From Ruminococcus sp. AM22-13 (GTDB lineage: Bacteria > Bacillota > Clostridia > Lachnospirales > Lachnospiraceae), in NCBI RefSeq assembly GCF_003471165.1, contig NZ_QRIL01000008.1, positions 76,975 to 140,974 on the forward strand: a DNA stretch of 64,000 nt, in the 5' to 3' direction. The notes below the pieces were generated by a model. It was not told the origin of the DNA and made no database searches. It saw only the letters and a program-made list of their open reading frames with translations. Position numbers and translations under genes: made by a program. Positions 53,866 to 62,606 of the stretch are shown here, in pieces. Every line of letters starts with the position of its first letter. Positions within the stretch are counted from its first letter, which is position 1.

Positions 53866-54037
53866 TCACAATTGCACAGATGCACGTACCAATGCTGTGA
53901 TCAGAAAGACTACCAGCACCAGAAGAAGACCTCTCTTCTCAAGTGCCTGTCCGATTATATCACCCATACCGCAGTCCTGCAATACCCAACGGATAATTCC
54001 TCCGCCTGTAATAGCAAGCAGAATCTATCACTTTCAT
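53866..54037 (-). pseudogene. Remnant of a GntP-family gluconate/H+ permease
   Basis: From the second base of the ATG 54037 frame onward one frame reads ILLAITGGGIIRWVLQDCGM then GDIIGQALEKRGLLLVLVV and FLITALVRAS, the conserved core of GntP permeases around the GGG-FG motif and the LR-QGSATVA region, which is missing here. A second frame continues to a possible C-terminal ICAIVISLFCV. The start codon is out of frame and internal parts are gone. AGGAGG precedes the ATG. The permease that should feed uxuB is therefore dead at this locus. Confidence 0.65.
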
Positions 54038-54078
54038 TTTCCTCCTGATAGTCCGTTATAATATTCATCTGATGAAAA

Positions 54079-55695
54079 TCATCCGACATATTTATGTATT
54101 GTTGCTCTTACAGCCCCAGGTCCTGCGATCATTTCACGGAACATATCCTCAACCTTCTCTCCTACACCATCTTTGTAAAGGTCAGTGAAGAACAGACGCT
54201 CATTGGAAAGAATTGGTTTTAACTGATCTTTGAATGTTTCAGGTTTGCCTACTACAATATCCTTAAACTGTTCCTGCAGTTCCTCATTCATTGGGTCCGG
54301 TGCAAGTTCAAATTTATTTCCTTCATCATCTACACCAAGCATATATCTGAGCCATCCTGCAATTCCCAGAGGAATAGCTGTCAGTCTGGAAGCATCTCCG
54401 AATTTCTGTACATATGCTTTGATTGTTTCGCCGAAACGGATACCAACCATCTGAGATACATCTACTGCCAGACGAAGGTTTGTGTCTCCCAGATATTCAT
54501 TTGGAAAACGATCGTTAAAAAGCTCATCAACAAATGCCTGGGGAGAAAGGATTCCAGGGTCAGCAACTACCGGAAGACCTTCATCATAAGCAATCATACG
54601 TGCCATTTTCATCATATCTTCATTTGTATTAAGCATATGCGCAAACAGATCATATCCAAGAACTACTCCCAGCGGACCTGTAGCAGAATGAACCGGATTC
54701 AGACATACTGTTACTTTCATACGTTCAGAAAGGTTAACTGTATTTCTGTCTGCCATATATACGCCAAAACCTTTTTCCAGAGCCGGACGTCCGTTAGGGA
54801 AGCTGTCCTCTATTACCAGATACTGCGGTTTCTCAGCATTGACAAATGGTGCAATGTATGTCTTCTTACCTGTGATCACCGGCTGCATGTTCTCAACACC
54901 CAGCTTTTCAAGATCTGCTGCGATCTGCTCGCTTGGACGAGGTGTGATCTTATCAATCATTGTCCATGGAAAAGCAACAACTTTTTCATCGCTTACATAG
55001 TTTACAAATCCCTCATCAACAAATCCGGCTTTCTTCCACTCTTCTGTCATTGTCAATACTGACTCGCGAAGCTTTGCACCGTTCTGTGAGCAGTTATCCA
55101 TGGAAACCAGTGCGATGGGATATTCACCGGCTTTATATCTTTCATAAAGCATTGCAACCAGAACTGCCATGGCACCAGCCGCTTTATCCGGACCATTCTT
55201 GATATCTGCTTCTACAAACGGGAACCATGTTCCGTCAGCTTTCTGTAATGCATAGCCTTTCTCTGTGATCGTAAAGGAAACCATCTGCAGGGATTTGCTT
55301 GTGAAGATTTCTTTCAGGCGTTTCCACTGTGCTGCATTAGAAGACTGTGCCTTCACTGCTTCTGCAAAAGCTCCGACTACTTTATACTCACGGGTTCCAT
55401 CCCCATGCAGGATCACGCTTAATCCCAGATTGTCATATGGATCATAAATCTTGTCTGCTACATCATAATCAAAGGTTTCCACACAGGTAATCCCACGATC
55501 CAGAACTCCCTCTTCCAGAAGACCATCTGCAATTCCACCGATAAATACGCGGAAAATATTTCCGATACCAAAATGAACCCATACCGGATTCTCCTTTGCT
55601 TTCTCAGAGGCAGCCTCTACATCATAACCCGGAAGAGCGATCCCTGCCTTTTTCCATGCTTCCTGTTCCTTGATTCCATTGATTGATAATTTCAT
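54079..55695 (-). CDS. uxuB: Mannitol dehydrogenase-family oxidoreductase, fructuronate reductase type
   Basis: A 538-residue polyol-specific long-chain dehydrogenase. N-terminal Rossmann part WVHFGIGNIFRVFIGGIADGL, GITCVETFDYDVADKIYDPYD; catalytic motif Lys-Asn-His in KVTVCLNPVHSATGP, then a C-terminal helical domain (YLGDTNLRLAVDVSQMVGIRFG). Closest to D-mannonate oxidoreductase (fructuronate reductase), which uses NADH to make mannonate in hexuronate catabolism; mannitol dehydrogenase is the alternative. Opposite to a ROK regulator and ahead of the GntP and VOC remnants. No uxuA is visible in the window. Confidence 0.85.
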   Translation of the reverse strand: MKLSINGIKEQEAWKKAGIALPGYDVEAASEKAKENPVWVHFGIGNIFRVFIGGIADGLLEEGVLDRGITCVETFDYDVADKIYDPYDNLGLSVILHGDGTREYKVVGAFAEAVKAQSSNAAQWKRLKEIFTSKSLQMVSFTITEKGYALQKADGTWFPFVEADIKNGPDKAAGAMAVLVAMLYERYKAGEYPIALVSMDNCSQNGAKLRESVLTMTEEWKKAGFVDEGFVNYVSDEKVVAFPWTMIDKITPRPSEQIAADLEKLGVENMQPVITGKKTYIAPFVNAEKPQYLVIEDSFPNGRPALEKGFGVYMADRNTVNLSERMKVTVCLNPVHSATGPLGVVLGYDLFAHMLNTNEDMMKMARMIAYDEGLPVVADPGILSPQAFVDELFNDRFPNEYLGDTNLRLAVDVSQMVGIRFGETIKAYVQKFGDASRLTAIPLGIAGWLRYMLGVDDEGNKFELAPDPMNEELQEQFKDIVVGKPETFKDQLKPILSNERLFFTDLYKDGVGEKVEDMFREMIAGPGAVRATIHKYVG

Positions 55696-55978
55696 GTTAT
55701 ATACTCCTTGTTCGTCTTATTCGATACTTATTGTTTGTTGTTATGTTTTTTACTTACGTTTATACTTTAACTGTAAGTTGAGTATATATCTCTTTATTTA
55801 AAAAATCCATTGACAGAAATTCTAATTTTCAAATGACTTTTTTGTTTATTTTTACTATAGGTATTAACAAGTTGATTCGTTACTGTTCACACCGGATATT
55901 TTTATTGTTTTTTTTTCGTTGTATGCTACAATAAATCTGAAACTTAACATTATCTTATAACATAATCAGGAGAATATT
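55696..55978. promoter_or_regulatory. Divergent promoter region uxuB/ROK
   Basis: About 280 AT-rich bases. An imperfect palindrome ACTTAC...GTAAGT lies at 55752-55778, and a TACAAT (55927-55932) with TTGTTT 16 bases ahead could start the ROK transcript. A ROK protein would be expected to bind here. Confidence 0.5.
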
Positions 55979-57112
55979 ATGAGTGAAAAGGGATTGACCA
56001 ACATTAGTCTCAAGAAAATAAATAAGTCAAAGGTTTACCAGTACATTTACAGAAAAAAAATGACCTCCAAGCTGCAGATCGTTCAGGAACTGCAGATGGG
56101 TTTATCCACTGTCAGCCAGAACCTGAATCTCCTGGAGCAGGAAGGTCTTATAGAAAAAAATGGTTTCTTTGAATCCACAGGTGGAAGAAAGGCAAACGCC
56201 CTTCAGATTGTATCAGATTTTAAAATTTCCATTGGTATCGGTATTTTAAAAGGGATGTTTCATATTACTGCTGTAGATCTGTATGGAAATGCTTTCTATA
56301 CAGACACCATTCCGCTTCCATATTCCAATACACCGGATTACTATAAACAGGTTACTGACGCAGTAAAGGAATTCATCTCATCGCGCCAGTACGACAATGA
56401 CAAAGTTCTTGGCATTTCCATTGCCACACAGGGTATCACATCCCCGGATCATACCTCTGTACTATATGGAGATATCATGAATAACGCTGGCATGAAACTG
56501 GATGATTTTTCCAGATATCTTCCTTATCCCTGTTATCTGGAACATGATTCGAAATCAGCTGCGTTCCTTGAATTATGGAATCATCCGGAGCTTGACAGTG
56601 CTGTTATCATCCTGCTGAACCGAAATCTGGGCGGCGGCATCATTACCAATCATCAAATTCATCAGGGAATCTCCATGCACAGCGGAACTCTTGAACATAT
56701 GTGTATTAATCCCGACGGCCCACTTTGCTACTGCGGCAGCCGCGGCTGCCTGGAAACCTACTGCTCTGCCAATGCACTGGAACAGGCTGCAGGTATGCCT
56801 GCCAAAGAATTTTTCCCTCTTCTGCGCGAAAAAAAATCTCCCCAGATCATACAGATCTGGAAAGATTATTTAAACCATCTGGCATTTGCCATGAAAAATC
56901 TTAACCTTGTTATTGATGCACCGATCATCCTCAGCGGATATCTGGCACCTTATTTTACAGAAGAAGATATTGAATATCTGACAGAACATCTCCATACAGC
57001 CGCACCATTCATACTGGATAAAACTCAGATCCTGGTCGGTACCAACGGACAATATACACCGGCAATCGGAGCGGCTCTGCATTATGTAGAGAAATTTATT
57101 CAATCTGTTTAA
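55979..57112 (+). CDS. ROK-family transcriptional regulator
   Basis: A 377-residue ROK (repressor, ORF, kinase) regulator. The N-terminal winged HTH (TSKLQIVQELQMGLSTVSQNL) covers residues ~25-75; the rest is a sugar-kinase-like fold with ATP-binding and the zinc motif CYCGSRGCLETYC at residues ~245-258. It probably senses a hexuronate or related sugar and controls uxuB, transcribed away from it. ATG 55979 follows AGGAG. Whether it retains kinase activity is unknown. Confidence 0.9.
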   Translation: MSEKGLTNISLKKINKSKVYQYIYRKKMTSKLQIVQELQMGLSTVSQNLNLLEQEGLIEKNGFFESTGGRKANALQIVSDFKISIGIGILKGMFHITAVDLYGNAFYTDTIPLPYSNTPDYYKQVTDAVKEFISSRQYDNDKVLGISIATQGITSPDHTSVLYGDIMNNAGMKLDDFSRYLPYPCYLEHDSKSAAFLELWNHPELDSAVIILLNRNLGGGIITNHQIHQGISMHSGTLEHMCINPDGPLCYCGSRGCLETYCSANALEQAAGMPAKEFFPLLREKKSPQIIQIWKDYLNHLAFAMKNLNLVIDAPIILSGYLAPYFTEEDIEYLTEHLHTAAPFILDKTQILVGTNGQYTPAIGAALHYVEKFIQSV

Positions 57113-57114
57113 CT

Positions 57115-57230
57115 ATGGCAATCTGCTTCGCTACGCGGCTCTACACCAATTAACCGCTCCACAGTTTATCAGAAGGAGGCTTGCACTCCTCCTGATACAG
57201 GTAAGTCCCCTCCCACTGCTGTTATATGCT
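57115..57230. repeat. Composite of repeat families D and B
   Basis: Carries GCTACGCGGCTCTACACC (family D, cf. 32240) and, further on, CCTGATACAGGTAAGTCCCCTCCCAC (in part family B, cf. 3228, 62310). An AGGAGGCTTGCACTCCTCCT hairpin is between them. Intergenic, downstream of the ROK gene. Confidence 0.5.
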
Positions 57231-57265
57231 ACCTGTCTGCTTTATGTAAGAAATTCTTCTTTTCA

Positions 57266-57973
57266 CTATTCTGTTTCATGTTTATCTGCATTTTTTTGCA
57301 TCTCATATTCTTCCCGGTTTGTGCGGGCTACGATTATTCGGGCAGCAAATAAGCAGAGCATAATTACAGCTATAATCAGAATAAAAACTATACTCTCCGT
57401 CATATTATCAATATCCCAGAAACTGATTATAGAATTTCCAAAAATGCAGGCTAAAGTAAATGCTTCAACAATACACTCAAGCCATATAATGGAACTACGG
57501 TAATTTTTCCCAGGCAAATTGCGGTCGAAGTATGCCATGACGCCAAAAGTGATCAGGGCTGCTGCAAGCAAAATCCATTTTATGGGTACAGAACCTATCT
57601 TCCATGAAATATGAGTACCCCAGATACCGAAGCCAATACCTCCCAATATAATCGTTACCAGACCCAGAAGATAAATTCCTATCTGGAAACCTCTCAGACG
57701 TTTCTCGCCAATGCACTGGATCAACAGTCGCTCGGTTTCTCTTTTGTAATCTTCTGGTTCTATTTTCTTTCCGGACAGGAGTTCGCTGACAGTGATGTCA
57801 AATGTTTCGCATAGAGGTTCAAGAAGGGTGATATCAGGGAATGATCTTCCATTTTCCCACTTAGAAACTGCCTTGTCTGTGACTCCCAGTTTCTCGCTCA
57901 GCTCTTTTTGTGTCCAGTTATGTTCTTTGCGGCACTGTGCAATGAATGCTCCAACTTTCTGTGTGTCTACCAT
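57266..57973 (-). CDS. XRE-family HTH regulator with membrane domain
   Basis: A 235-residue protein. Residues ~7-62 are a clear HTH of the Cro/C1-Xre class (TQKELSEKLGVTDKAVSKWENGRSFPD, LCETFDITVSELLSG). Residues ~95-215 hold about four membrane spans (IGIYLLGLVTIILGGIGFGI, WILLAAALITFGVMAY, AFTLACIFGNSIISFW, FILIIAVIMLCLFAARII). Many Firmicutes have such HTH-plus-membrane proteins, whose signals are unknown. ATG behind GGGAG. Confidence 0.85.
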   Translation of the reverse strand: MVDTQKVGAFIAQCRKEHNWTQKELSEKLGVTDKAVSKWENGRSFPDITLLEPLCETFDITVSELLSGKKIEPEDYKRETERLLIQCIGEKRLRGFQIGIYLLGLVTIILGGIGFGIWGTHISWKIGSVPIKWILLAAALITFGVMAYFDRNLPGKNYRSSIIWLECIVEAFTLACIFGNSIISFWDIDNMTESIVFILIIAVIMLCLFAARIIVARTNREEYEMQKNADKHETE

Positions 57974-58086
57974 AGTGTGTACTCCCTTGTATGTCTTTCT
58001 TGTACTTTTTATACTTTGATTATGTCATAGACCATGGGAAAAGTCACCCTACTGCTGGTAGAATTGGCATTTATACTTTGTAAAAT

Positions 58087-58341
58087 CTACTTCAGTGCTG
58101 TCAGAATCCCCATTGCATTGTCATAATCTTTCTCTCCGACCATGATTTCATACAATGTTTTATCTGTTCCGAAATTCCCACCCATGCTGCGGGCAGTTCC
58201 CCTGCCCGGGGCTGTCATTTTTTCATCGTGGTTAACTCGCTTTGTTTTGTATTTGATTTTCTCTGAATCTAAGGCTTTACAATACTGCTCATATTTGTCC
58301 CTGGATGCACCGAGATAAACTGTTCTGCTGTCGAATAACAT
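58087..58341 (-). CDS. Hypothetical protein, 84 residues
   Basis: An 84-residue protein (MLFDSRTVYLGASRDKYEQY start, GTARSMGGNFGTDKTLYEIM in the middle) of unknown function. It carries no signal peptide, Cys cluster or known motif. It is preceded by AAGGAGAAATTAATT and lies downstream of the XRE gene in the same direction with ~110 bases between them. A small regulatory or DUF2007-like signal protein is conceivable, unproven. Confidence 0.6.
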   Translation of the reverse strand: MLFDSRTVYLGASRDKYEQYCKALDSEKIKYKTKRVNHDEKMTAPGRGTARSMGGNFGTDKTLYEIMVGEKDYDNAMGILTALK

Positions 58342-58634
58342 AATTAATTTCTCCTTTGGGGGTTATGTTTACAGAGTGTTGTGTTTGCACAATTTCCAAC
58401 CTGCTATAACTGATCCGGTCTACAGGAAGAATCTCTGCCTGAATAAATATATTTGATTTACAAAAATGATCCTGCCTGCTGGCTCCTCAGTCTGCACACT
58501 CCGGAACGTATTCAAAAAATCATTCCTGCAATCTTGCATGCCCAGTAACTATAATAGAAAACAGCAGACATCCGTTTCCAGATCATCTGCTGTCATTATA
58601 TCATATACATTTACTGTTTTGTAGTATAAAAGTA
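58342..58634. other. Intergenic region before the Na/Pi gene end
   Basis: Holds the terminator at 58555-58593. The remaining ~200 bases are without a feature that I can support. Confidence 0.4.
58555..58593 (-). terminator. Terminator after the Na/Pi cotransporter gene
   Basis: ACAGCAGA (58561-58568) and TCTGCTGT (58586-58593); minus strand continues TTTCTATTATAG. Confidence 0.7.
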
Positions 58635-60443
58635 TTATTCTACTTCTTCCGGTTCCATGCTTCGCATGTGTTCCTCATTTTTTACGATTTCATACTTCTG
58701 GCGATATTCCTTGAAGTATGTATAATATTCCACACTGTCAGATGGGTAAATCTTTGAATCATGGATATGCATATCCGGATTATCGTCTCCGCTCTTAAGA
58801 AGGGCTACCATTGCGCTTGCACAATGTGCAGCAATACGGTTGAAGCTGTTAAGAATGTCTGTATATACAGTTCCCTCTTCCAGTCCGCAATTGCCGTTAC
58901 TCAGACGCTCTACATGATGCATCTTCAGCTCATTGCATAAGGATGTGATAATCATTCCAAGCGGTGCAACTCTCTGTGCCATCTCTTTGTCATCATTGAG
59001 AAATGCACGGCAGGTAAGATTAATCTCCTCACGAACTGCTTCCATTACCACATTCAGCTCATCCCAGGCTTCCTGTGAGAAGTTAGTGTGATTATCATGC
59101 ATTTCACTGGACATATAGGCAATATAGGAAGCATGGTCACCGATTCTCTCGAAGTCGTTAATGGTATGAAGATAAAGGGATGCCTGCCTTGTCTGGGCAC
59201 TGTTCATCTCATGCTTTGTCAGCTTCATCAGATATTCCCCTAGACGACTTTCGTATTTATCGATCAGGTTCTCCTTTCTCTGTACCTTGTCAAATTTATC
59301 CTGCTGATATTCGTTCAGAAGGTTCATGGCACGGTTAACATTCTTACGAAGCTTCTTCGCCATACCACTCATGGCACGGTGGCACTGTCCGATTGCAAGT
59401 GCAGGATAGTTCAGGAGACGTTCTTCCAGAAGGTCGAAATCTGCCTCGTCCTCCAGTTCCTCTGCACTGTCTTTCACAAGCCAGCACACCAGCTGTTCAA
59501 CCTTCGGTATGAATGGGAACAGCACACATACAGTTGCCACACGGAATACAGTGTTCAGTAAAGCGATTGCAACAGGTGACATGATCATATCCATAAATCC
59601 GAAATGTACGATAGCATTTACAGTATAGAAGATCACAGACCAGAGGATCAGACCAAACAAGTCATTGATCAGGTAAACAAGCGCTGTACGTTTACCATTT
59701 TTATTCGCACCGATGGCAGAGATCAGAACCGGACAGGCAGCACCTACACCGATACCAAGAACAATCGGGAATGCACTGGAGAATGTCAGGATACCTGTTA
59801 CAGATAACGCCTGCAGCACACCGACTGTTGCAGATGCACTCTGAAGCACTGCTGTAAATGCGATACCTACCAGAATACCGATCAGCGGATTGGAAAACAT
59901 GGTCAGCATATTTGTAAAGGTTGGACTGTCTTTCAGCGGTGAAACAGCGCCACTCATTGTCTGCATACCTGTCATCAGGATTGCAAAACCAAGCATGATA
60001 TTACCGATATTTTTATGCACGGAGCGCTTACATGCCATACGAAGGATAATACCAATAATCGCTACTACTGCTGAAATTGTTGCAGTGGATAAAATCTTAG
60101 CAATTCCATTCTTTCCATCAATATAAGAAAGACAGAGAATCCACCCGGTAATACTGGTTCCAATGTTAGCTCCCATGATAATACCAATGGCCTGCTTCAG
60201 CTTCATCATACCTGAGTTAACGAAACCAATGACCATAACGGTTGTGGCAGAAGAAGACTGGATCACACTGGTAACACCAGTACCCAGAGCAACTCCTTTC
60301 AGCGGTGTGTTTGTCATTCGATACAGGAAAGCTTCCAGCTTATTTCCAGCAACCATTTTCAGGCCATCGCCCATCAATGACATACCAAACAGAAATAATG
60401 CCACTCCACTCAGCAATGACAATATCATTGAAAAAATTCCCAT
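58635..60443 (-). CDS. Na/Pi-cotransporter family protein with PhoU domain
   Basis: A 602-residue membrane transporter of the NptA/PNaS family. Two inverted QSSSATT-type repeats (VTSVIQSSSATTVMVIGFVN and FTAVLQSASATVGVLQAL) form the phosphate/Na+ site in about eight to ten spans; the cytoplasmic C-terminal third (residues ~340-600) is PhoU-like with long helices (HRAMSGMAKKLRKNVNRAMNLL). It probably imports phosphate. ATG 60443 follows AAAGGAG; the longer frame to 60500 adds 19 unlike residues. Monocistronic. Confidence 0.9.
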   Translation of the reverse strand: MGIFSMILSLLSGVALFLFGMSLMGDGLKMVAGNKLEAFLYRMTNTPLKGVALGTGVTSVIQSSSATTVMVIGFVNSGMMKLKQAIGIIMGANIGTSITGWILCLSYIDGKNGIAKILSTATISAVVAIIGIILRMACKRSVHKNIGNIMLGFAILMTGMQTMSGAVSPLKDSPTFTNMLTMFSNPLIGILVGIAFTAVLQSASATVGVLQALSVTGILTFSSAFPIVLGIGVGAACPVLISAIGANKNGKRTALVYLINDLFGLILWSVIFYTVNAIVHFGFMDMIMSPVAIALLNTVFRVATVCVLFPFIPKVEQLVCWLVKDSAEELEDEADFDLLEERLLNYPALAIGQCHRAMSGMAKKLRKNVNRAMNLLNEYQQDKFDKVQRKENLIDKYESRLGEYLMKLTKHEMNSAQTRQASLYLHTINDFERIGDHASYIAYMSSEMHDNHTNFSQEAWDELNVVMEAVREEINLTCRAFLNDDKEMAQRVAPLGMIITSLCNELKMHHVERLSNGNCGLEEGTVYTDILNSFNRIAAHCASAMVALLKSGDDNPDMHIHDSKIYPSDSVEYYTYFKEYRQKYEIVKNEEHMRSMEPEEVE

Positions 60444-60777
60444 TATTTTCTCCTTTGTCGTCTGCCTGATTTCCATCCTCATCCCAGGAAATCGGCGCAT
60501 AATGTAAGCAGGTTATTTTACCTGTTTCTAATCAGAATTTAACCTGCCCTTTACTTTTCCATTCTTATTATGTCACGTTCGGGAGATTATTACAATAATT
60601 GTTTTTTCAAAAATTGCATTTTTTCCATAGCGTTTAAAATGCTGTCTTTTTTTTCCTGAATTTTTTTGCAATTTTCATAAAATTTTCCAGCATGATTCAA
60701 AACATATCAGAACATGCCGGAAAATAACATACAATAAATCGGACAGCAAAAGAACATGACCCTCATCCGATTAATCA
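60444..60777. other. Intergenic region upstream of the Na/Pi gene
   Basis: AT-rich leader, probable promoter of the transporter gene; nothing else recognised. Confidence 0.4.
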
Positions 60778-60958
60778 TTAAGCCGACCTTGGCAGACTGC
60801 TCATTGCCGCTCCTGTCGCAGCTTCCTCCTCACATTCTGCCAGAACAAGTTCTGCCTTGAACATATCCTCAATAATTTCACACAGTACCAGATTTTTTCT
60901 GTTAAAGGCATCTGATCTTCATCGTTGTTGTCCCAATATCAATCCCCGCCGTTTTCAC
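60778..60958 (-). pseudogene. Broken FGGY-family kinase (sedoheptulokinase-like), ends retained
   Basis: The GTG at 60958 overlaps the aminotransferase stop (GTGA) and begins VKTAGIDIGTTTMKI, the FGGY N-terminal phosphate motif; it stops at TAA 60904-60902 after 18 residues. In another frame the rest reads NRKNLVLCEIIEDMFKAELV then ECEEEAATGAAMSSLPRSA, which is the C-terminal helix of FGGY kinases, best like sedoheptulokinase, ending at TAA 60780-60778. So both ends survive and ~450 central residues are lost. Originally translationally coupled to the aminotransferase. Confidence 0.8.
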
Positions 60959-62142
60959 AGTCCAAACTCTTCTGCCAGTTTCTTAAACTCTGGCAGAGAA
61001 TTAATGATCGTATCATAAGATACGCAATAAGCCAGTCTCACATAACCCGGGCAGGCAAAGGAACTTCCCGGAACCATAAGGATATTATATTTCTTTCCAG
61101 CTTCGCAGAACGCTTTTTCATCTGCTATCGGAGATTTCACGAAAAGGTAGAATGCGCCTTGCGGTTTAATGCACTCGAATCCGCATTCCTTCAGTCCGTT
61201 ATATAATGCCAGACGGTTCTTGTCATATGCAGCTACATCCACTTCTGCATCTACACATTTAGCAATCACCTTCTGCATCAGGGATGGGGCGTTGACACAT
61301 CCGATAGTACGGTTGGCAATAGCCGCAGCAGTGATAAGTTCTTCACTGCCATCTGCTTCATCCGGAATTACCAGATAACCGATACGCTCTCCCGGAAGGG
61401 ACAGAGATTTACTGTAAGAATAACCAACAATAGTATTGTCGTAGTATTTTGTCAGATACGGAACTTCTACACCGTCATAAGCCAGCTCTCTGTATGGCTC
61501 GTCAGAGATCAGGTAAATTACACTGCCAAATTCCTTCTGTTTTTTCTCAAGAATTGCTGCCAGCTTCTTAATAGTTTCTTCGGAATATACAACACCAGTG
61601 GGGTTGTGAGGTGTATTTACGATCACTGCTCTTGTCTTTGCTGTAATCTTCTGCTCAAACTCCTCAAGATTCGGTTGGAATGTGGTTGTATCCGGAGAGA
61701 TTTCCACAAGCTTGCCATCAAAATTACGCACATATGCACCGTATTCCAAAAAGTATGGTGCAAAAACAATCACTTCTTCCTCTGGATTCAGGATTGTCTT
61801 GAAAATCACATTCAGACCACTGGCTGCCCCAACTGTCATAATCAGATTCTTTGCCGCAAATTTAGTTCCAAAGCGGCGGTTCAAAGATTCTGCGATCGTC
61901 TGGCGCACATCCTCAAATCCCGCATTACTCATATAACCATGAAGCACTGTCGGCTCCACTTCGTTCACCAGATCAATAATAGCCTCCTTCACACACTCCG
62001 GTGCCGGAACGCTCGGATTCCCAAGACTAAAATCATAAACTTTATCCGCACCGTAAATGGCTCTGAGACGATTTCCCTCCTCAAACATCATACGGATGGC
62101 TGAATTATTTTTTACATAAGGTTTCATTTTTTCTGCTATCAT
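60955..62142 (-). CDS. Pyridoxal-phosphate aminotransferase, class I (aspartate/alanine-like)
   Basis: A 395-residue PLP-dependent aminotransferase. Motifs: DFSLGNPSVPAP, GAASGLNVIFKTIL, NTPHNPTGVVYSEE with DEPYRELAYDG, the PLP Lys in SYSKSLSLPGERIGY and the C-terminal AYCVSYD. Fold type I; probably an aspartate or aromatic/branched-chain aminotransferase. ATG 62142 is chosen because AGGAG lies 10 bases before it; the frame extends to 62181. Its stop overlaps the start of a broken FGGY kinase gene. Confidence 0.9.
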   Translation of the reverse strand: MIAEKMKPYVKNNSAIRMMFEEGNRLRAIYGADKVYDFSLGNPSVPAPECVKEAIIDLVNEVEPTVLHGYMSNAGFEDVRQTIAESLNRRFGTKFAAKNLIMTVGAASGLNVIFKTILNPEEEVIVFAPYFLEYGAYVRNFDGKLVEISPDTTTFQPNLEEFEQKITAKTRAVIVNTPHNPTGVVYSEETIKKLAAILEKKQKEFGSVIYLISDEPYRELAYDGVEVPYLTKYYDNTIVGYSYSKSLSLPGERIGYLVIPDEADGSEELITAAAIANRTIGCVNAPSLMQKVIAKCVDAEVDVAAYDKNRLALYNGLKECGFECIKPQGAFYLFVKSPIADEKAFCEAGKKYNILMVPGSSFACPGYVRLAYCVSYDTIINSLPEFKKLAEEFGL

Positions 62143-62309
62143 AACACATTCGCTCCTGTTCAAATAATCCCGGTAAACCACCGAAATTCAGAATAATATT
62201 GCAACTGTCCAATTTCTCTTGCAGTGCATAATTTATCTTTATTTTAACCTTATCATGGTAAAGTGTCAATGTGCGACAATATACTATATTCCATCTTTTT
62301 AGCCGAAGT

Positions 62310-62368
62310 CAAGTAAGTCCCCTGCTTTAATTGCGAAAAGCAATAAGCAGGGGGTGGGAACTTGCTTG
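62310..62368. repeat. Repeat family B, copy 2
   Basis: CAAGTAAGTCCCCTGC ... GGGGTGGGAACTTGCTT with an inner TTGC/GCAA hairpin; inverted copy of 29652-29708. Confidence 0.65.
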
Positions 62369-62495
62369 TATCAGAAGGAATCTTTGCGCTCCTCCAGTAA
62401 CAAAATGTCAATAGTTTTTTAATCACTTTTTTCAAAAAAGGCAAAAAGAATAGAACGTATAGTTAATTTCCATACGCTCTATCTCACATTTCATA

Positions 62496-62606
62496 GTGAC
62501 ATGCTCCCATCACTTAAATCCCAGATTTTGAAGTGGGGGCTTCTTGCTCAATGACTCTACTGAGCCAAGTATCTACAAGCTATCCTCGCGTGTCCCGCGA
62601 TTTTTT
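62496..62606 (-). mobile_element. Solo right-end of an IS200/IS605-type element (possible orphan reRNA)
   Basis: On the minus strand the segment contains GAGCAAGAAGCCCCCACTTC, then AAGTGATGGGAGCATGTCAC at its edge: a long stem (GCCCCCACTT with AAGTGATGGGAGC) ending in ATGTCAC. This is the form of the right end of IS605-family elements, which in TnpB-encoding copies is the 3' scaffold of the guide RNA. A short frame ending SRDTRG just before it looks like a TnpB tail but is too short to prove. No TnpA or TnpB is present. Confidence 0.5.
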
